The notes under the pieces are model-generated. The model searched no databases, was not told where the DNA came from, and was given only the letters and a program-made list of their open reading frames with translations. From Methanosarcinaceae archaeon (GTDB lineage: Archaea; Halobacteriota; Methanosarcinia; Methanosarcinales; Methanosarcinaceae): DNA of 6,776 nucleotides. The stretch covers positions 1 through 6,776 of the forward strand of contig JAFGOO010000163.1 of assembly GCA_016926455.1 (NCBI GenBank), read 5' to 3'. Both the position numbers and the translations under genes were made by a program. Every line of letters starts with the position of its first letter. Position 1 is the first letter of the stretch. Shown here piece by piece: positions 5,948 through 6,776 of the stretch.

Positions 5948-6776
5948 ATGCTTCATAATATTGAACATGCTAAAAGAGTCACGAACATACTTTTTGTTGC
6001 GGGTTTGCTGTTAATTGTTTGTATCGTCTTCTATTATAATTCTAAGAATATCAATTTAAAAATTGCATATAACGGTTATGGCCCCCAGGATTATGTGGCT
6101 CAAAAGATGCACCCGGAAAATTTTCAAAGAGATTTCGCTCCGGGTATGTTATTTACTTATGATCACTCTCTTCCTATGAGGGTCTACTATTATCTTGCCA
6201 AATACTGTGGGATCAGTCCAAGTGTTACAATTTACCCTTACATGTTTATTCAGACACTCCTTTTTCTGTTGTCTGTTGCTTTTTTAACGCAAACCTTATT
6301 CAAGAATAGGTTTGTTACATTCATATCAGTAGTTGTAGTGTCCATAGGGAATTCAGCGGGATTGGATCTCGCTAGATTTTTTATGGGGGCAGGCCGCTCG
6401 CTGGGATATCCTTTGTTTTATGGTTATGCTTATGCTTTTACTTTTTTCAGTTTCGGTTTTTATTTGCGAAATAATTATTTACTTACGGCCTTGTTTCTAG
6501 CGTTGTCTATTTATGCCCACGTTACTATGGGTTTGTTTGCAGTGGCTTTCATTGGATCCTATCTGCTTTTAAAGCCACGATTATTTTATGATCAATATGT
6601 TCTTGTTAGTATGTCAGTCTTCATAGCCTTAATTGCACCACATATATGCTCAATAATTTCTAATGCCTCAATTTCATCGGGCGGCATTCCTGTCGATCAA
6701 TGGGTTAAATCCACACGTATCTTTTCCTATCACTGGTATCCGTTTACAATGAAATTATTTACAAATAATGCCCACA
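5948..6776 (+). CDS. multi-spanning membrane protein, N-terminal 276 residues (possible GT-C glycosyltransferase or polymerase)
   Basis: The frame stays open from the ATG at 5948 to the right edge, so the protein is truncated by the window. An in-frame TAA at 5942-5944 makes this the first possible start; no good Shine-Dalgarno is seen. Hydrophobic segments lie at about residues 12-30, 94-116, 121-136, 152-173, 176-207 and 214-236. Between the first two is a loop of about 63 residues containing GYGPQDYVAQKMHPENF and RDFAPG. A first large extracytoplasmic loop with acidic residues followed by many membrane helices is the layout of GT-C glycosyltransferases, and polymerases of polysaccharide loci are also polytopic. 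SIYAHVTMGLFAVAF (187-201) places a histidine in a helix, as in other uncharacterised membrane proteins of such loci. I do not recognise the exact family. Context suggests glycan assembly or export. Confidence 0.85.
   Translation, partial: MLHNIEHAKRVTNILFVAGLLLIVCIVFYYNSKNINLKIAYNGYGPQDYVAQKMHPENFQRDFAPGMLFTYDHSLPMRVYYYLAKYCGISPSVTIYPYMFIQTLLFLLSVAFLTQTLFKNRFVTFISVVVVSIGNSAGLDLARFFMGAGRSLGYPLFYGYAYAFTFFSFGFYLRNNYLLTALFLALSIYAHVTMGLFAVAFIGSYLLLKPRLFYDQYVLVSMSVFIALIAPHICSIISNASISSGGIPVDQWVKSTRIFSYHWYPFTMKLFTNNAH

Overview
The window is a stretch of a bacterial polysaccharide (exopolysaccharide, capsule or O-antigen type) biosynthesis locus, all genes on the + strand, with one small transposon inside it. 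Moderate-to-low GC and the ArnD-like, IS200-type and sugar-tailoring genes suggest an environmental Gram-negative bacterium, perhaps of the Desulfobacterota/deltaproteobacterial type. That placement is inference; nothing here fixes the species.

Bases 2-2705 hold a tightly packed operon. First comes the C-terminal 199 residues of an unrecognised, possibly heparinase-like protein, cut by the left window edge. A NodB-fold polysaccharide deacetylase and a DegT/DnrJ/EryC1/StrS-type PLP aminotransferase follow. Both junctions are 4-base ATGA overlaps, the signature of translational coupling. Bases 2706-3467 carry an apparently intact IS200-type element: a 147-aa Y1 HUH transposase with no tnpB, flanked by two related GC-rich hairpins. 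A 181-base non-coding leader separates it from the next gene.

Bases 3468-4418 encode a second, different deacetylase-fold protein that resembles ArnD, the deformylase of lipid-linked 4-formamido-arabinose. After it base composition turns visibly AT-rich. The next genes are a GNAT acetyltransferase (4478-5080), a class I SAM-dependent methyltransferase (5178-5888) and a multi-spanning membrane protein (from 5948) that runs off the right edge.

A working model, by inference: the aminotransferase makes an amino sugar, GNAT and the methyltransferase decorate it, the two NodB-fold enzymes remove acyl or formyl groups from glycan or lipid-linked intermediates, and the membrane protein is a glycosyltransferase or polymerase-type component. 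No RNA gene or CRISPR array was seen, and no new type of system could be demonstrated. The most notable points are the ArnD-like enzyme without visible arn partners, the well-preserved IS200-type element, and the unidentified proteins at both edges.
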